DNA of 36,525 bases from Ruminococcus sp. (GTDB lineage Bacteria > Bacillota > Clostridia > Oscillospirales > Ruminococcaceae): contig JAAVHK010000130.1 in NCBI GenBank assembly GCA_014799765.1, positions 1 to 36,525 of the forward strand, in the 5' to 3' direction. Below the pieces are notes generated by a model that was not told where the DNA came from, made no database searches, and worked only from the letters and a program-made list of their open reading frames with translations. Made by a program: the position numbers and the translations under genes. Numbering within the stretch: the stretch's first letter is position 1; the number at the start of each line of letters is the position of its first letter. This document shows, piece after piece, positions 18,182-27,306 of the stretch.

Positions 18182-20773
18182 TTATTTCTTAGTAACCGCT
18201 TTACGTATCATGTCAAGCGGAATAACCATGAATGCAAGTACTATACATATTAACCATGTCTTTACATTAAGCGGTTCGACACTCAGGAACTCCCCACCGA
18301 ATGTTACAAACACAAATTGTATCAGAAGCAATACACCCATTACAATAAGGAAATTCTTGTTTCTTCCTAAATGTTCAAATACGTTCAGTTTTTCAGTACG
18401 TGCATTGAATCCATTAAATGTGATAGCCATCATGAATGTTGCAAAAAGTGCTGAACATAAATACGTATCGTCTACACCACCGAAAATTTCACGGATTGCC
18501 GGTAAAAATCTTATGCACAGACAGATTGCTGTTATATAAAGTCCGCTGATTATAAACTGTATCAGCATTGATTTACTTACTATACTTTCGTTACGTGGAA
18601 TAGGTCTGTCTTTCATGTACTCCTTAAGTGCGGGTTCGCTACCAAATGCAATAGCTGCAAGAGTATCCATAGCAAGATTCACAAGCAGTAACTGTATAAC
18701 CGTCATCATTGTAGGTTCTCCAAGAAGTGGACCTATGAAACACGTCAGAACCGCTGCGACATTTACTGTCAACTGGAATATAAGAAATTTCCTTATACCT
18801 TTAAACATTGTACGTCCATACAGAATAGCTTTCGCAATTGAAGAAAAATTATCGTCAAGAATAGTAATGTCACCAGCTTCTTTGGCAACTTCAGTACCGC
18901 TACCCATTGCAAATCCTACATCTGCCTTTTTCAATGCCGGTGAATCGTTGACACCATCGCCGGTCATTCCTACTACGTAATCCAATTCCTGAGCACATCT
19001 TACAAGACGGCTCTTGTCAGTCGGCAATGCTCTGGCGACTACTCTTAAATTCGGTATGACTTTTTTAAGCTCTTCGTCGGATTTTTCATTCAGTTCCGCC
19101 GAAGTAAGTGCAATATCTGTTTCTTTCCGGATAAGTCCGGCTTCCTTTGCTATGGCTACTGCTGTTTCCTTGCGGTCACCGGTAACCATTACTACCTGTA
19201 TTCCGGCATTCTGTACTTCCTTTATAGCGTCGACTGCTTCTTTACGTACATTATCCCTGATACACAGAATACATACAAGTGTAAGGTCACCTTCGTCACT
19301 GTCGCCGTCACGCTTAGCAACCGCAAGAAGTCTCATTGAACGTCCTGCCTGTTCGTCGATATACTTTGTTATCGCCTTATGATTATCAAGAACTTTTACA
19401 TTTCCGGCTGAATCAACATACTGTGTACATCGTACAAGAAGTTTTTCCGGTGCTCCCTTTACATAAGTATAACTTTCACCGTTTCTTGAAATGGTCACGC
19501 TTGACATCTTCTGTGTAGAGTTGAACGGATTGAAATTTGTAGCCTCGTTTTTGTCTATTTTGTTTTCTGCCTTGGCGTCAATAAGGAAATTCATTAAAGC
19601 ACGGTCTGTACTGTTTCCGCCTATAACATTGCCGTCACTCGCAGAAGCACTGTTATTTACGCCTGCTCCTACAACTATATCATCTATGAACTTCTCCGAC
19701 GTGTCCGAAAGTTTTGAAAATTTCTTCACGTCTCCTGTGATAAATTCCACTACTGAAAGTTTACCCTCTGTGATAGTACCTGTCTTATCACTATAAAGCA
19801 GACTGAGACTTCCGGCTGTTTCGAGACCGTTTATTTTTCTTACAAGTACGTTATCCTTTGACATCTTAAGGCTCTGGAATGAAAGTAATATAGATGTCAG
19901 CATTGGAAGACCTTCCGGCACTGCACATACTATGATAGTAACCGCTACTGTTATAGCATTCATTACAACCTTAATCCAACCTATTGCCGAATCCGGTGCA
20001 CCGTCGCCTATGACAGTCTGTAATATTGTACATATGATAATTGCAATAGCTCCGACATATCCGAACATTGAAATCTGTTTCGCAAGTTTTGAAAGTTTTA
20101 CCTGTAATGGTGTCTCTCGTGTATCTTCCTGTACTTCAAGGGCAAGTTCTCCGAAAAGCGTCTTATCTCCTACTACTTTTACTTCCATATATGCTTCACC
20201 ACCGCATACTACTGTACCTCGGTATGCATAATGTTTGTTGAGCAGGTCTTTTATATTGTATTTTTCACCGGACTTTACAGGACGTTTTTCAGCTTCTTCG
20301 GTTTCACCGTTAAGTGCTGACTGGTCAATATGCACTTCACCGTCAACTATTTCGCCGTCTGCGGAAATCTTGTCACCGGCTTGCAAATATACAATATCTC
20401 CTACTACTACTTCGCTGACATGGATTTCACATAGTTTGCCGTCACGAATGACTTTTGCCATTTCTTTGGATTCTTCTGCCTCTTTCAGTGCGGAGGCTTT
20501 ATTTTCCTGTTTGTGTTCGCTGATAGAGGAAACTCCGTTGGCAATGAGTATGGCTATAAGTACCCCTACCGGCTCGAACCACTCCGCCTGACCCATAAAG
20601 CATAATACAACCTGTACTACAAGTGCAACTATAAGTATCATAATCATAGGGTCTTTGAAACCTTCGAGAATTTTTTTCCATAACGGGTCAGGGGGTATCT
20701 GAGTAAGATTATTATCGCCGTGTTTTTTCCGACTTTCTTCAACCTCTTTCTTTGACAGTCCATTAAGATTCAT
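18182..20773 (-). CDS. P-type Ca2+-translocating ATPase (PMCA-like)
   Basis: LNGETEEAEK, VPEGLPMLTSI, YSDKTGTIT, MTGDGVNDSPALKKADVGFAMG; probable start second Met (20773) for RBS spacing. Confidence 0.95.
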   Translation of the reverse strand: MNLNGLSKKEVEESRKKHGDNNLTQIPPDPLWKKILEGFKDPMIMILIVALVVQVVLCFMGQAEWFEPVGVLIAILIANGVSSISEHKQENKASALKEAEESKEMAKVIRDGKLCEIHVSEVVVGDIVYLQAGDKISADGEIVDGEVHIDQSALNGETEEAEKRPVKSGEKYNIKDLLNKHYAYRGTVVCGGEAYMEVKVVGDKTLFGELALEVQEDTRETPLQVKLSKLAKQISMFGYVGAIAIIICTILQTVIGDGAPDSAIGWIKVVMNAITVAVTIIVCAVPEGLPMLTSILLSFQSLKMSKDNVLVRKINGLETAGSLSLLYSDKTGTITEGKLSVVEFITGDVKKFSKLSDTSEKFIDDIVVGAGVNNSASASDGNVIGGNSTDRALMNFLIDAKAENKIDKNEATNFNPFNSTQKMSSVTISRNGESYTYVKGAPEKLLVRCTQYVDSAGNVKVLDNHKAITKYIDEQAGRSMRLLAVAKRDGDSDEGDLTLVCILCIRDNVRKEAVDAIKEVQNAGIQVVMVTGDRKETAVAIAKEAGLIRKETDIALTSAELNEKSDEELKKVIPNLRVVARALPTDKSRLVRCAQELDYVVGMTGDGVNDSPALKKADVGFAMGSGTEVAKEAGDITILDDNFSSIAKAILYGRTMFKGIRKFLIFQLTVNVAAVLTCFIGPLLGEPTMMTVIQLLLVNLAMDTLAAIAFGSEPALKEYMKDRPIPRNESIVSKSMLIQFIISGLYITAICLCIRFLPAIREIFGGVDDTYLCSALFATFMMAITFNGFNARTEKLNVFEHLGRNKNFLIVMGVLLLIQFVFVTFGGEFLSVEPLNVKTWLICIVLAFMVIPLDMIRKAVTKK

Positions 20774-20838
20774 AGTCATTTCTCCTTACTTTTAATACAT
20801 TTTTCTCAGGTATGCATAATCACATACTTACAGTTAAT

Positions 20839-20867
20839 ATTATACATTCCGGAGAATTATTTGTCAA
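20839..20867 (-). promoter_or_regulatory. Consensus promoter TTGACA-17-TATAAT of ATPase/TerD operon
   Basis: + strand ATTATA 20839-20844, TGTCAA 20862-20867. Confidence 0.85.
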
Positions 20868-21040
20868 TATCCGGAAATTGAAACTGTTGTAATTCAGCGA
20901 ACAAAACAAATTATTATTATCCTATTTGTGAAAATTAACGTCACCTGAAATTCCATAATATACATATATTTGACCATACTAAAAGTAATATTCATATAAT
21001 GCCGTATCATGCTACAAATACGGTTTACATTATTACAAAA

Positions 21041-21056
21041 TGTTCCACACGGAACA
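21041..21056. promoter_or_regulatory. parS-like site
   Basis: TGTTCCACACGGAACA, two mismatches; flanked by AAAA/TTTT. Confidence 0.65.
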
Positions 21057-21222
21057 TTTTTAAAAAGGTATCTTTTTGTAGAAAATCAACAAAAAAAATC
21101 ATATGGAGATATCAAACGTTATTTATAATTCAAATAGAAAAATTTTTCTGAAAAGTCTTTTTTTCCGTGGAAAAATATGCTATAATAAAAGTATTCAAAA
21201 TATGAAAAGAGGTATTTTTATT

Positions 21223-22377
21223 ATGCATATCACAGATGACATTTTTAACGTGGGTGTCAATGACCATGATGTTGACTTATTCGAGGGACAGTATATCGTC
21301 CCTAATGGTATGGCTTATCACTCATATGTAATCATGGACGAAAAAATTGCCGTACTCGATACAGTAGACGCAAAATTTTCAGGTGAATGGCTCACCAATA
21401 TAAAGCAAGTCCTTGACGGACGTAAGCCGGACTATCTCATAGTACAGCACATGGAATGTGACCACTCCGCAAACATTATGGACTTCATGAAAGAATTTCC
21501 GGAAACTACTATCGTCGGCAATGCCAAAACTTTCACTATGCTCGCTAACTTCTTTGAAGATACCGAAAATCTGAAAAAACTGGTCGTAAAGGAAAACGAT
21601 ACACTTTCACTCGGTAAACACGTACTTAATTTTGTGTTCGCACCTATGGTACACTGGCCCGAAGTTATGTTAACTTACGAAAGTACCGAAAAAATTCTCT
21701 TCTCCGCTGACGCTTTCGGGAAATTCGGTGCTTCAGATGTTGAAGAAGACTGGGCTTGTAAAGCAAGACGTTATTATTTCGGAATCGTCGGAAAATACGG
21801 CGTACAGGTTCAGACGGTTCTTAAAAAAGCCTCCGGACTGGATATACAGATTATATGTCCGCTTCATGGTGTCGTACTGAAAGAAAATCTCGCCTACTAT
21901 CTCGGACTATATAATACATGGTCTTCATACGGCGTCGAAAGTGACGGCGTTATGATTGCTTATACTTCTGTATACGGCAATACAAAAAAAGCCTGCGAAA
22001 TCCTTGCGGAAAAACTTACTGAAAAAGGCTGTCCGAAAGTCGTTCTCTGTGACCTCGCCCGTGAAGACCTCGCTGAAGCTGTCGAAGATGCTTTCAGATA
22101 CGGAAAAATTGTCCTTGCCTCACCTACTTACAATGCTGATGTCTTCCCTTTCATGAAACACTTTATTCTCGCTCTTACTGAAAGAAATTTCCAGAACCGT
22201 ACAATAGGTATCATTGAAAACGGTTCGTGGGCTGTCACCGCCGGAAAAGTCATGCGTGAAATGTTTGCAAAATCAAAAAATATCACGTGGCTTGAAAATT
22301 CCGTGACTATAAAATCCGCTGTGAAATCTGAAAATCTCTTACAGATTGAAAATATGGCTTCCGAACTGTCGGAATGA
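21223..22377 (+). CDS. Flavodiiron protein (FprA-type A flavoprotein)
   Basis: Diiron ligands HMECDHS, VHWPE, SADAFGKFG, CPLHG; C-terminal flavodoxin YTSVYGNTKKACEILAEKL; start MHITDD. Confidence 0.94.
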   Translation: MHITDDIFNVGVNDHDVDLFEGQYIVPNGMAYHSYVIMDEKIAVLDTVDAKFSGEWLTNIKQVLDGRKPDYLIVQHMECDHSANIMDFMKEFPETTIVGNAKTFTMLANFFEDTENLKKLVVKENDTLSLGKHVLNFVFAPMVHWPEVMLTYESTEKILFSADAFGKFGASDVEEDWACKARRYYFGIVGKYGVQVQTVLKKASGLDIQIICPLHGVVLKENLAYYLGLYNTWSSYGVESDGVMIAYTSVYGNTKKACEILAEKLTEKGCPKVVLCDLAREDLAEAVEDAFRYGKIVLASPTYNADVFPFMKHFILALTERNFQNRTIGIIENGSWAVTAGKVMREMFAKSKNITWLENSVTIKSAVKSENLLQIENMASELSE

Positions 22378-22378
22378 T

Positions 22379-22394
22379 TGTCCCACATGGAACA
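22379..22394. promoter_or_regulatory. parS-like site
   Basis: TGTCCCACATGGAACA, two mismatches. Confidence 0.6.
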
Positions 22395-22454
22395 TTTTCG
22401 GAAATGCATTAAAAGTCAGCCGGAAAGTCATAATATCAGAAAGGAGGGCTTTTT

Positions 22455-22658
22455 ATGAAAATATCTCTTAATCCCGATAAGGAAGTAGTCGCAAAAATAA
22501 AAGAAGGTCTTAAACTTAAAGACGGTTACTGCCCGTGTCGTATTCAACGCATACCCGAAAACAAATGTATGTGCAAAGAATTCCGTGAACAGATTGCTGA
22601 CCCTGATTTTGAGGGATTCTGTCATTGTATGTTATACTACAAATCCAAGGAGGATTGA
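22455..22658 (+). CDS. Ferredoxin-thioredoxin reductase catalytic-domain-like protein (67 aa)
   Basis: GYCPCRIQRIPENKCMCKEFREQIADPDFEGFCHCMLYY: CPC, CxCKEF and CHC motifs of FTR-beta. Confidence 0.88.
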   Translation: MKISLNPDKEVVAKIKEGLKLKDGYCPCRIQRIPENKCMCKEFREQIADPDFEGFCHCMLYYKSKED

Positions 22659-22663
22659 TTTTT

Positions 22664-22972
22664 ATGGAAATAAACATCACCAAGGAAAATTTTGACGAAG
22701 AAGTAAGAAACTTCAAAGGTACTGTTTTACTCGATTTCTGGGCAGGCTGGTGCGGACCTTGTATGATGCTTTTGCCGGTTATATCCGAAATCGCTGAGGA
22801 ACTCGACGGAAAAATAAAAGTCGGCAAGGTAAATGTTGATGAACAGCCCGAACTTTCTGTAGCTTTCAGAGTGGAAAGTATTCCGTTACTCGTTGTAGTG
22901 AAAGACGGCGTTATACAGAAACAATCCGTCGGAGTTATTCCGAAAAACAGCATACTCGAAATGCTTAAATAA
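22664..22972 (+). CDS. trxA: Thioredoxin
   Basis: VLLDFWAGWCGPCMMLLPVISEIAEE; start MEINIT behind AAGGAGG. Confidence 0.95.
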   Translation: MEINITKENFDEEVRNFKGTVLLDFWAGWCGPCMMLLPVISEIAEELDGKIKVGKVNVDEQPELSVAFRVESIPLLVVVKDGVIQKQSVGVIPKNSILEMLK

Positions 22973-22976
22973 AAAT

Positions 22977-23015
22977 AAAAGTCACGGATTAAAAAATTTT
23001 CCGTGACTTTTTTGT
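22977..23015 (+). terminator. Rho-independent terminator
   Basis: AAAAGTCACGGA...TCCGTGACTTTTTTG. Confidence 0.9.
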
Positions 23016-23062
23016 TTACCTGAATTAAAAATCCATATAATATATAATGAGGTGATTTTTTT

Positions 23063-23173
23063 ATGATGTATTTTCTTTTAGGTTCATTTTTCGGCGGTAC
23101 TGTAGGAATGTTTGCAATGTGCCTGTGTACCGTTGCAAAAAATGCAGATAATTTTCCTGATTCCGAAAACTGA
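23063..23173 (+). CDS. 36-aa DUF3789-like small membrane protein
   Basis: Not in ORF track. GAGGTGA RBS then MMYFLLGSFFGGTVGMFAMCLCTVAKNADNFPDSEN*; resembles DUF3789 (LGxFFGGxxGxxxMCLxxVA). Confidence 0.7.
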   Translation: MMYFLLGSFFGGTVGMFAMCLCTVAKNADNFPDSEN

Positions 23174-24502
23174 TTACTTCTTGACCGGAACTTTTATTAC
23201 GTCCTTACGCATATACGGACGAAGTGCTTCAGGAATCCTTATACTTCCGTCGGAATTGAGATTGTTTTCAAGAAATGCTATCAACATTCTTGGTGGTGCG
23301 ACTACTGTATTATTCAGTGTATGTGCAAAATATTTTTTCTTGTCAGCGGTCTTGAATTTTATTCCGAGCCGTCTTGCCTGAGCGTCGCCGAGATTTGAAC
23401 AGCTTCCGACTTCAAAATATTTCTGCTGTCTCGGTGACCATGCTTCTACATCTATACTTTTTACTTTAAGGTCAGCGAGGTCACCGGAACAGCATTCAAG
23501 TGTACGTACTGGTATATCAAGTGTACGGAAAAATTCAACCGTATAGCTGTACAGTTTATGAAACCATTCCATACTTTCTTCCGGCTTGCAGATTACTATC
23601 ATTTCCTGTTTTTCAAACTGGTGTATTCTGTAAACACCACGTTCTTCGATACCGTGTGCGCCTACTTCCTTACGGAAACACGGTGAATAACTCGTCAGTG
23701 TCTTAGGAAGTTCTTCTTCCGGCGTTATGGTATCAATGAAACGTCCTATCATAGAGTGTTCGCTTGTGCCGATTAAATACAAATCCTCACCCTCTATTTT
23801 ATACATCATACCTTCCATTTCTGCAAAACTCATTACTCCGGTAACAACATTACTTCTAATCATGAACGGCGGTATACAATATGTAAATCCCTTGTCTACC
23901 ATAAAATCTCTCGCATACGAAAGTATACACGACTGTAACATTGCTATGTCACCGGTCAGATAGTAAAAACCGTTACCGCTTGTCTTATCTCTTGCACTGT
24001 CAAGGTCAATGCCGTTGACTTTTTCCATTATATCAACATGATACGGTACTTCAAAATCCGGTACATATGCTTCGCCGAAACGTTCTACTTCTACATTTTC
24101 GCTGTCGTTTCTGCCTACCGGTACGCTTTCGTCAATGATGTTCGGTATAACAAGCATTATCTTACGGATTTCTTCATTAAGTTTCGTTTCAAGTTTTTCG
24201 AGTTCCTCACGTCTTTTGTCGATTTCTTCTATTTCTGCGGTAAGTCTGGAAATATTTTCCTGTGCCTCGGCTTTTAAATCCTCGTCTTCCGACTTGGCAA
24301 TAATTGCATTATATTTACCAAATTCCTTACTTTTCTTGTTTTTCTGATTACGGAGGTCATCACCTTCTGCCTTGGCTTTTCTGCATTGCTCGTCAAATTC
24401 AAGTACCTTGTCAACGAGTTCAAGTTTTTCGTCCTGAAATTTCTTCTTAATGTTTTCCCTTACAATTTCCGGATTTGTACGAATCAACTTTTTATCAATC
24501 AT
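23174..24502 (-). CDS. serS: Seryl-tRNA synthetase
   Basis: Full-length SerRS; YYLTGDIAMLQSCILSYA, LIGTSEHSMIGRF, FRKEVGAHGIEERGVYRIHQFEKQEM. Confidence 0.97.
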   Translation of the reverse strand: MIDKKLIRTNPEIVRENIKKKFQDEKLELVDKVLEFDEQCRKAKAEGDDLRNQKNKKSKEFGKYNAIIAKSEDEDLKAEAQENISRLTAEIEEIDKRREELEKLETKLNEEIRKIMLVIPNIIDESVPVGRNDSENVEVERFGEAYVPDFEVPYHVDIMEKVNGIDLDSARDKTSGNGFYYLTGDIAMLQSCILSYARDFMVDKGFTYCIPPFMIRSNVVTGVMSFAEMEGMMYKIEGEDLYLIGTSEHSMIGRFIDTITPEEELPKTLTSYSPCFRKEVGAHGIEERGVYRIHQFEKQEMIVICKPEESMEWFHKLYSYTVEFFRTLDIPVRTLECCSGDLADLKVKSIDVEAWSPRQQKYFEVGSCSNLGDAQARRLGIKFKTADKKKYFAHTLNNTVVAPPRMLIAFLENNLNSDGSIRIPEALRPYMRKDVIKVPVKK

Positions 24503-24517
24503 TTATAAATACTCCTT

Positions 24518-25369
24518 TTATTCATAGTCTTTTGCGAGTTTTTCGGCAATTGTCTTCAAATCGTCCTTATCGTAAAATTCAAGTACAAGCGAACCTTTTT
24601 CACCACTATGTTTTACTTTGACTTTACGTCCGAGACGCACATTCAATGCAATTTCCATTTCAGAAAAATAATTATCCGCCATATCTCTTTCAATTTCTTT
24701 CTGAAGCATATTGTCTCTTTTATGTATTTCGTTTTCAAGCTGACGTACAGTCATTTTACCGTCAGATGCTTTTTCAGCAATTTCAGTAAGAAATTCCACA
24801 TCTTCAATAACCGAAAGCAATACTTTTGCATGACCTACTGACAAACTACCGGTTTCAATCATATAAAGTACAGTGTCCGGAAGTGAAAGTATTCTTACAG
24901 AATTGGCAATTGCAGAACGTGAACGTCCTGTCATTTTTGCAACCTGTTCCTGTGTCATACCATATTTTTTGATAAGGTCGCAATAACCGTTAGCTTCTTC
25001 AACCGGATTAAGATTTTCTCGCTGAAGATTTTCTATTACGGCAATCTGCATAGCCTGTATGTCAGAAAGTTCACGTATATTAACCGGTACTTCGTCAAGA
25101 CCTAACATTCTGGCAGCTCTCCAACGTCTTTCACCGGCAACAATCTGATAACCACCCATTGCAAGAGGTCTGACCAGTATCGGCTGTAACATACCGTGTT
25201 CCCGTACAGATTCCGCAAGAGATGCTATTGCTTCTTCACTGAAAACTTTTCTGGGCTGGTCACGATTAGGTTCTATTTCGGAAGTTCTCAAGGTTTTTTT
25301 AACCTGTATTTCACTTGTATTGTCGCTGAAAAGACTGTCAAGCCCTGCACCAAGTCCACCTATAGCCAT
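24518..25369 (-). CDS. parB: Chromosome partitioning protein ParB/Spo0J
   Basis: VAGERRWRAARMLGL, VIENLQRENLNPVEEA, HTH MTQEQVAKMTGRSRSAIANSVRIL. Confidence 0.96.
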   Translation of the reverse strand: MAIGGLGAGLDSLFSDNTSEIQVKKTLRTSEIEPNRDQPRKVFSEEAIASLAESVREHGMLQPILVRPLAMGGYQIVAGERRWRAARMLGLDEVPVNIRELSDIQAMQIAVIENLQRENLNPVEEANGYCDLIKKYGMTQEQVAKMTGRSRSAIANSVRILSLPDTVLYMIETGSLSVGHAKVLLSVIEDVEFLTEIAEKASDGKMTVRQLENEIHKRDNMLQKEIERDMADNYFSEMEIALNVRLGRKVKVKHSGEKGSLVLEFYDKDDLKTIAEKLAKDYE

Positions 25370-25390
25370 ATATAAAAACTCCTTTCCGGA

Positions 25391-26203
25391 TTATTTCCTG
25401 TTGAATGAAAAAATTCCCCTGAGTTTTTTCTTCGGAAGTTCAAGAGGCTCTCCGAGAAGTTCGTGTCCGAGAAGTTCATAAGCCTCTGCACCTTTTGAAG
25501 ACTTATCATAATACATGACCGGTTTTCCATGACTTGGAGCTTCTGAAAGTCTTACATTTCTTGGTATCTTGGTTCTGAAGATTTTATCCGGGAAATACTT
25601 TTCTACTTCTGCAACAACGTCATTTGCTACATTAAGTCTTCCGTCAAACATAGTGAAAACAATTCCCTCAATATTAAGTATGGGATTGTAATTTGTCTTG
25701 ACAATCTTTATTGTATTGACAAGCTGTGAAAGTCCCTCCAGTGCGAAGAACTCTGCAAGCATCGGTACAATTACCGTATCGCAAGCAACCAGTGCATTTA
25801 TGGTAATAAGTCCCAGTGCCGGTGGACAGTCAATAAATATATAGTCATAGTCTTCACGACAAGTAAGGGTCTGCATTTTCAGACGTTGCATTCTGTTCTC
25901 GAAGTTGATGAGTTCTATTTCACAACCTGCAAGAGATTCTGTAGCCGGTATTATCGAAACATTACTGAAATCAGTTTCCATAACGGCTTCCTGAATCCTT
26001 GTTTTACCGGTCAGGACATCATATGTTGAGGCACTGGCGGATTTTTTCTTGATTCCGAATGCAGTAGTAGTATTACCCTGTGGGTCTGAATCAATACAGA
26101 GAACTTTGAATCCCCTTGAACCAAGATATGCAGAAAGATTTACGGTGGTAGTGGATTTTCCTACACCGCCTTTTTGATTTGCAACTGCAATTATTTTGCC
26201 CAT
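25391..26203 (-). CDS. parA: Chromosome partitioning ATPase ParA/Soj
   Basis: IAVANQKGGVGKSTTTVNLSAYL; start chosen at MGKIIAV for RBS spacing. Confidence 0.96.
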   Translation of the reverse strand: MGKIIAVANQKGGVGKSTTTVNLSAYLGSRGFKVLCIDSDPQGNTTTAFGIKKKSASASTYDVLTGKTRIQEAVMETDFSNVSIIPATESLAGCEIELINFENRMQRLKMQTLTCREDYDYIFIDCPPALGLITINALVACDTVIVPMLAEFFALEGLSQLVNTIKIVKTNYNPILNIEGIVFTMFDGRLNVANDVVAEVEKYFPDKIFRTKIPRNVRLSEAPSHGKPVMYYDKSSKGAEAYELLGHELLGEPLELPKKKLRGIFSFNRK

Positions 26204-26296
26204 AGTATTCATTCCTTTCATTTTTTATATCTAATATTATATCACCTTTTAAACGCTTTGTAAATAGTAGTTCTATAATTTTTATACTTGTTTTAA

Positions 26297-26312
26297 TGTT
26301 CTACGCGGAACA
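26297..26312. promoter_or_regulatory. parS-like site
   Basis: TGTTCTACGCGGAACA, two mismatches, between noc and parA. Confidence 0.7.
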
Positions 26313-26316
26313 TTAT

Positions 26317-26355
26317 AAAAAAAGTTCCACATGAAATCACTTCACGCGGAACTTT
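26317..26355 (-). terminator. Rho-independent terminator of noc-like gene
   Basis: Minus strand AAAGTTCC-GCGTGAA-GTGAT-TTCATGT-GGAACTTT followed by T-tract. Confidence 0.8.
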
Positions 26356-26358
26356 CTA

Positions 26359-27171
26359 TCATTTTACTTTCTGAACAGGTATTCTTATACGATATTCTAT
26401 ATAATCATCATTCTGAATTTTCTGTGAATTTGCCGGAATCCCTGCCGACTGCATTGTTTCTACGGTCTTATTTAATGTATTAATAAATATTTTTACATTC
26501 TGAAAAACTCTGGAACGTTTTTTATAATTTGCCTTTTCACGCTGAGAGCCGATAAAATCTTCAATAAGTTTTTCGGTACGTTCAACATTAAGATTATCCT
26601 TGATAATTTTTTCAAGAATAACAAGTCTGTCTGTAGGACTTGCAAGTTTAAGTAAGGCTCTTGCATGACGTTCTGTAAGACCATACTTGACTATCAGTTC
26701 ACGTTCTTCTTCGGTAAGACGGAGAAGACGTAATTTATTGGCTATGGTACTTTGTGCCTTACCGAGTTTTGCAGCTGCATCTTCCTGTGTCATACCGTAA
26801 TATGTAATAAGTCTTTCGATAGCCGTCGCCTCATCAAAGAATGATAAATTCTGATGTCTGATATTTTCGACAAGTGCCATAATAGCAGAATCCCTGTCAT
26901 TTACTTCATGCACAATACATGGAACAGTTTTCAGCCCACATATTTTAGCGGCTTCAAGATATTTTTCACCTGTAATGACTTCAAACCCTTTACTACATCT
27001 TTTCACGGACAGCGGTTGTAAAACTCCGTTTTTCATGACCGCTTCCGCAAGTTCTGAAATTTCCGTATCCTTAAAACCGGTTGATTTATTCGGGTCAGGA
27101 ATAATCAGGTTTATATCAATCTCAACCACTTTACTTATAAGTTTGTCCTTTGTAAAATTTAGAAGTGCCAT
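26359..27171 (-). CDS. noc: Noc-like ParB-family protein (nucleoid occlusion position)
   Basis: ParB/Noc fold, HTH MTQEDAAAKLGKAQSTIANKLRLLRL, located between rsmG and parA as in Bacillus; start at MALLNF behind GAGG. Confidence 0.85.
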   Translation of the reverse strand: MALLNFTKDKLISKVVEIDINLIIPDPNKSTGFKDTEISELAEAVMKNGVLQPLSVKRCSKGFEVITGEKYLEAAKICGLKTVPCIVHEVNDRDSAIMALVENIRHQNLSFFDEATAIERLITYYGMTQEDAAAKLGKAQSTIANKLRLLRLTEEERELIVKYGLTERHARALLKLASPTDRLVILEKIIKDNLNVERTEKLIEDFIGSQREKANYKKRSRVFQNVKIFINTLNKTVETMQSAGIPANSQKIQNDDYIEYRIRIPVQKVK

Positions 27172-27306
27172 TGTTTTTACCTCATATGAATACTCGGGAA
27201 ATTTTTCCCTGTAAAAACATTCTAACACTTACGGGAAATATTTACTACACAAAAAAAGTGCCCTTAATCGACATAATGACGCTTTTTATAACAACATACG
27301 TTATAA

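Noticed and set aside
6718-20773. Duplicate origin of the two P-type ATPases by local tandem duplication
   Set aside because: The proteins differ strongly in core motifs (IPEGLPA vs VPEGLPM; TGES vs NGET) and represent distinct subfamilies.
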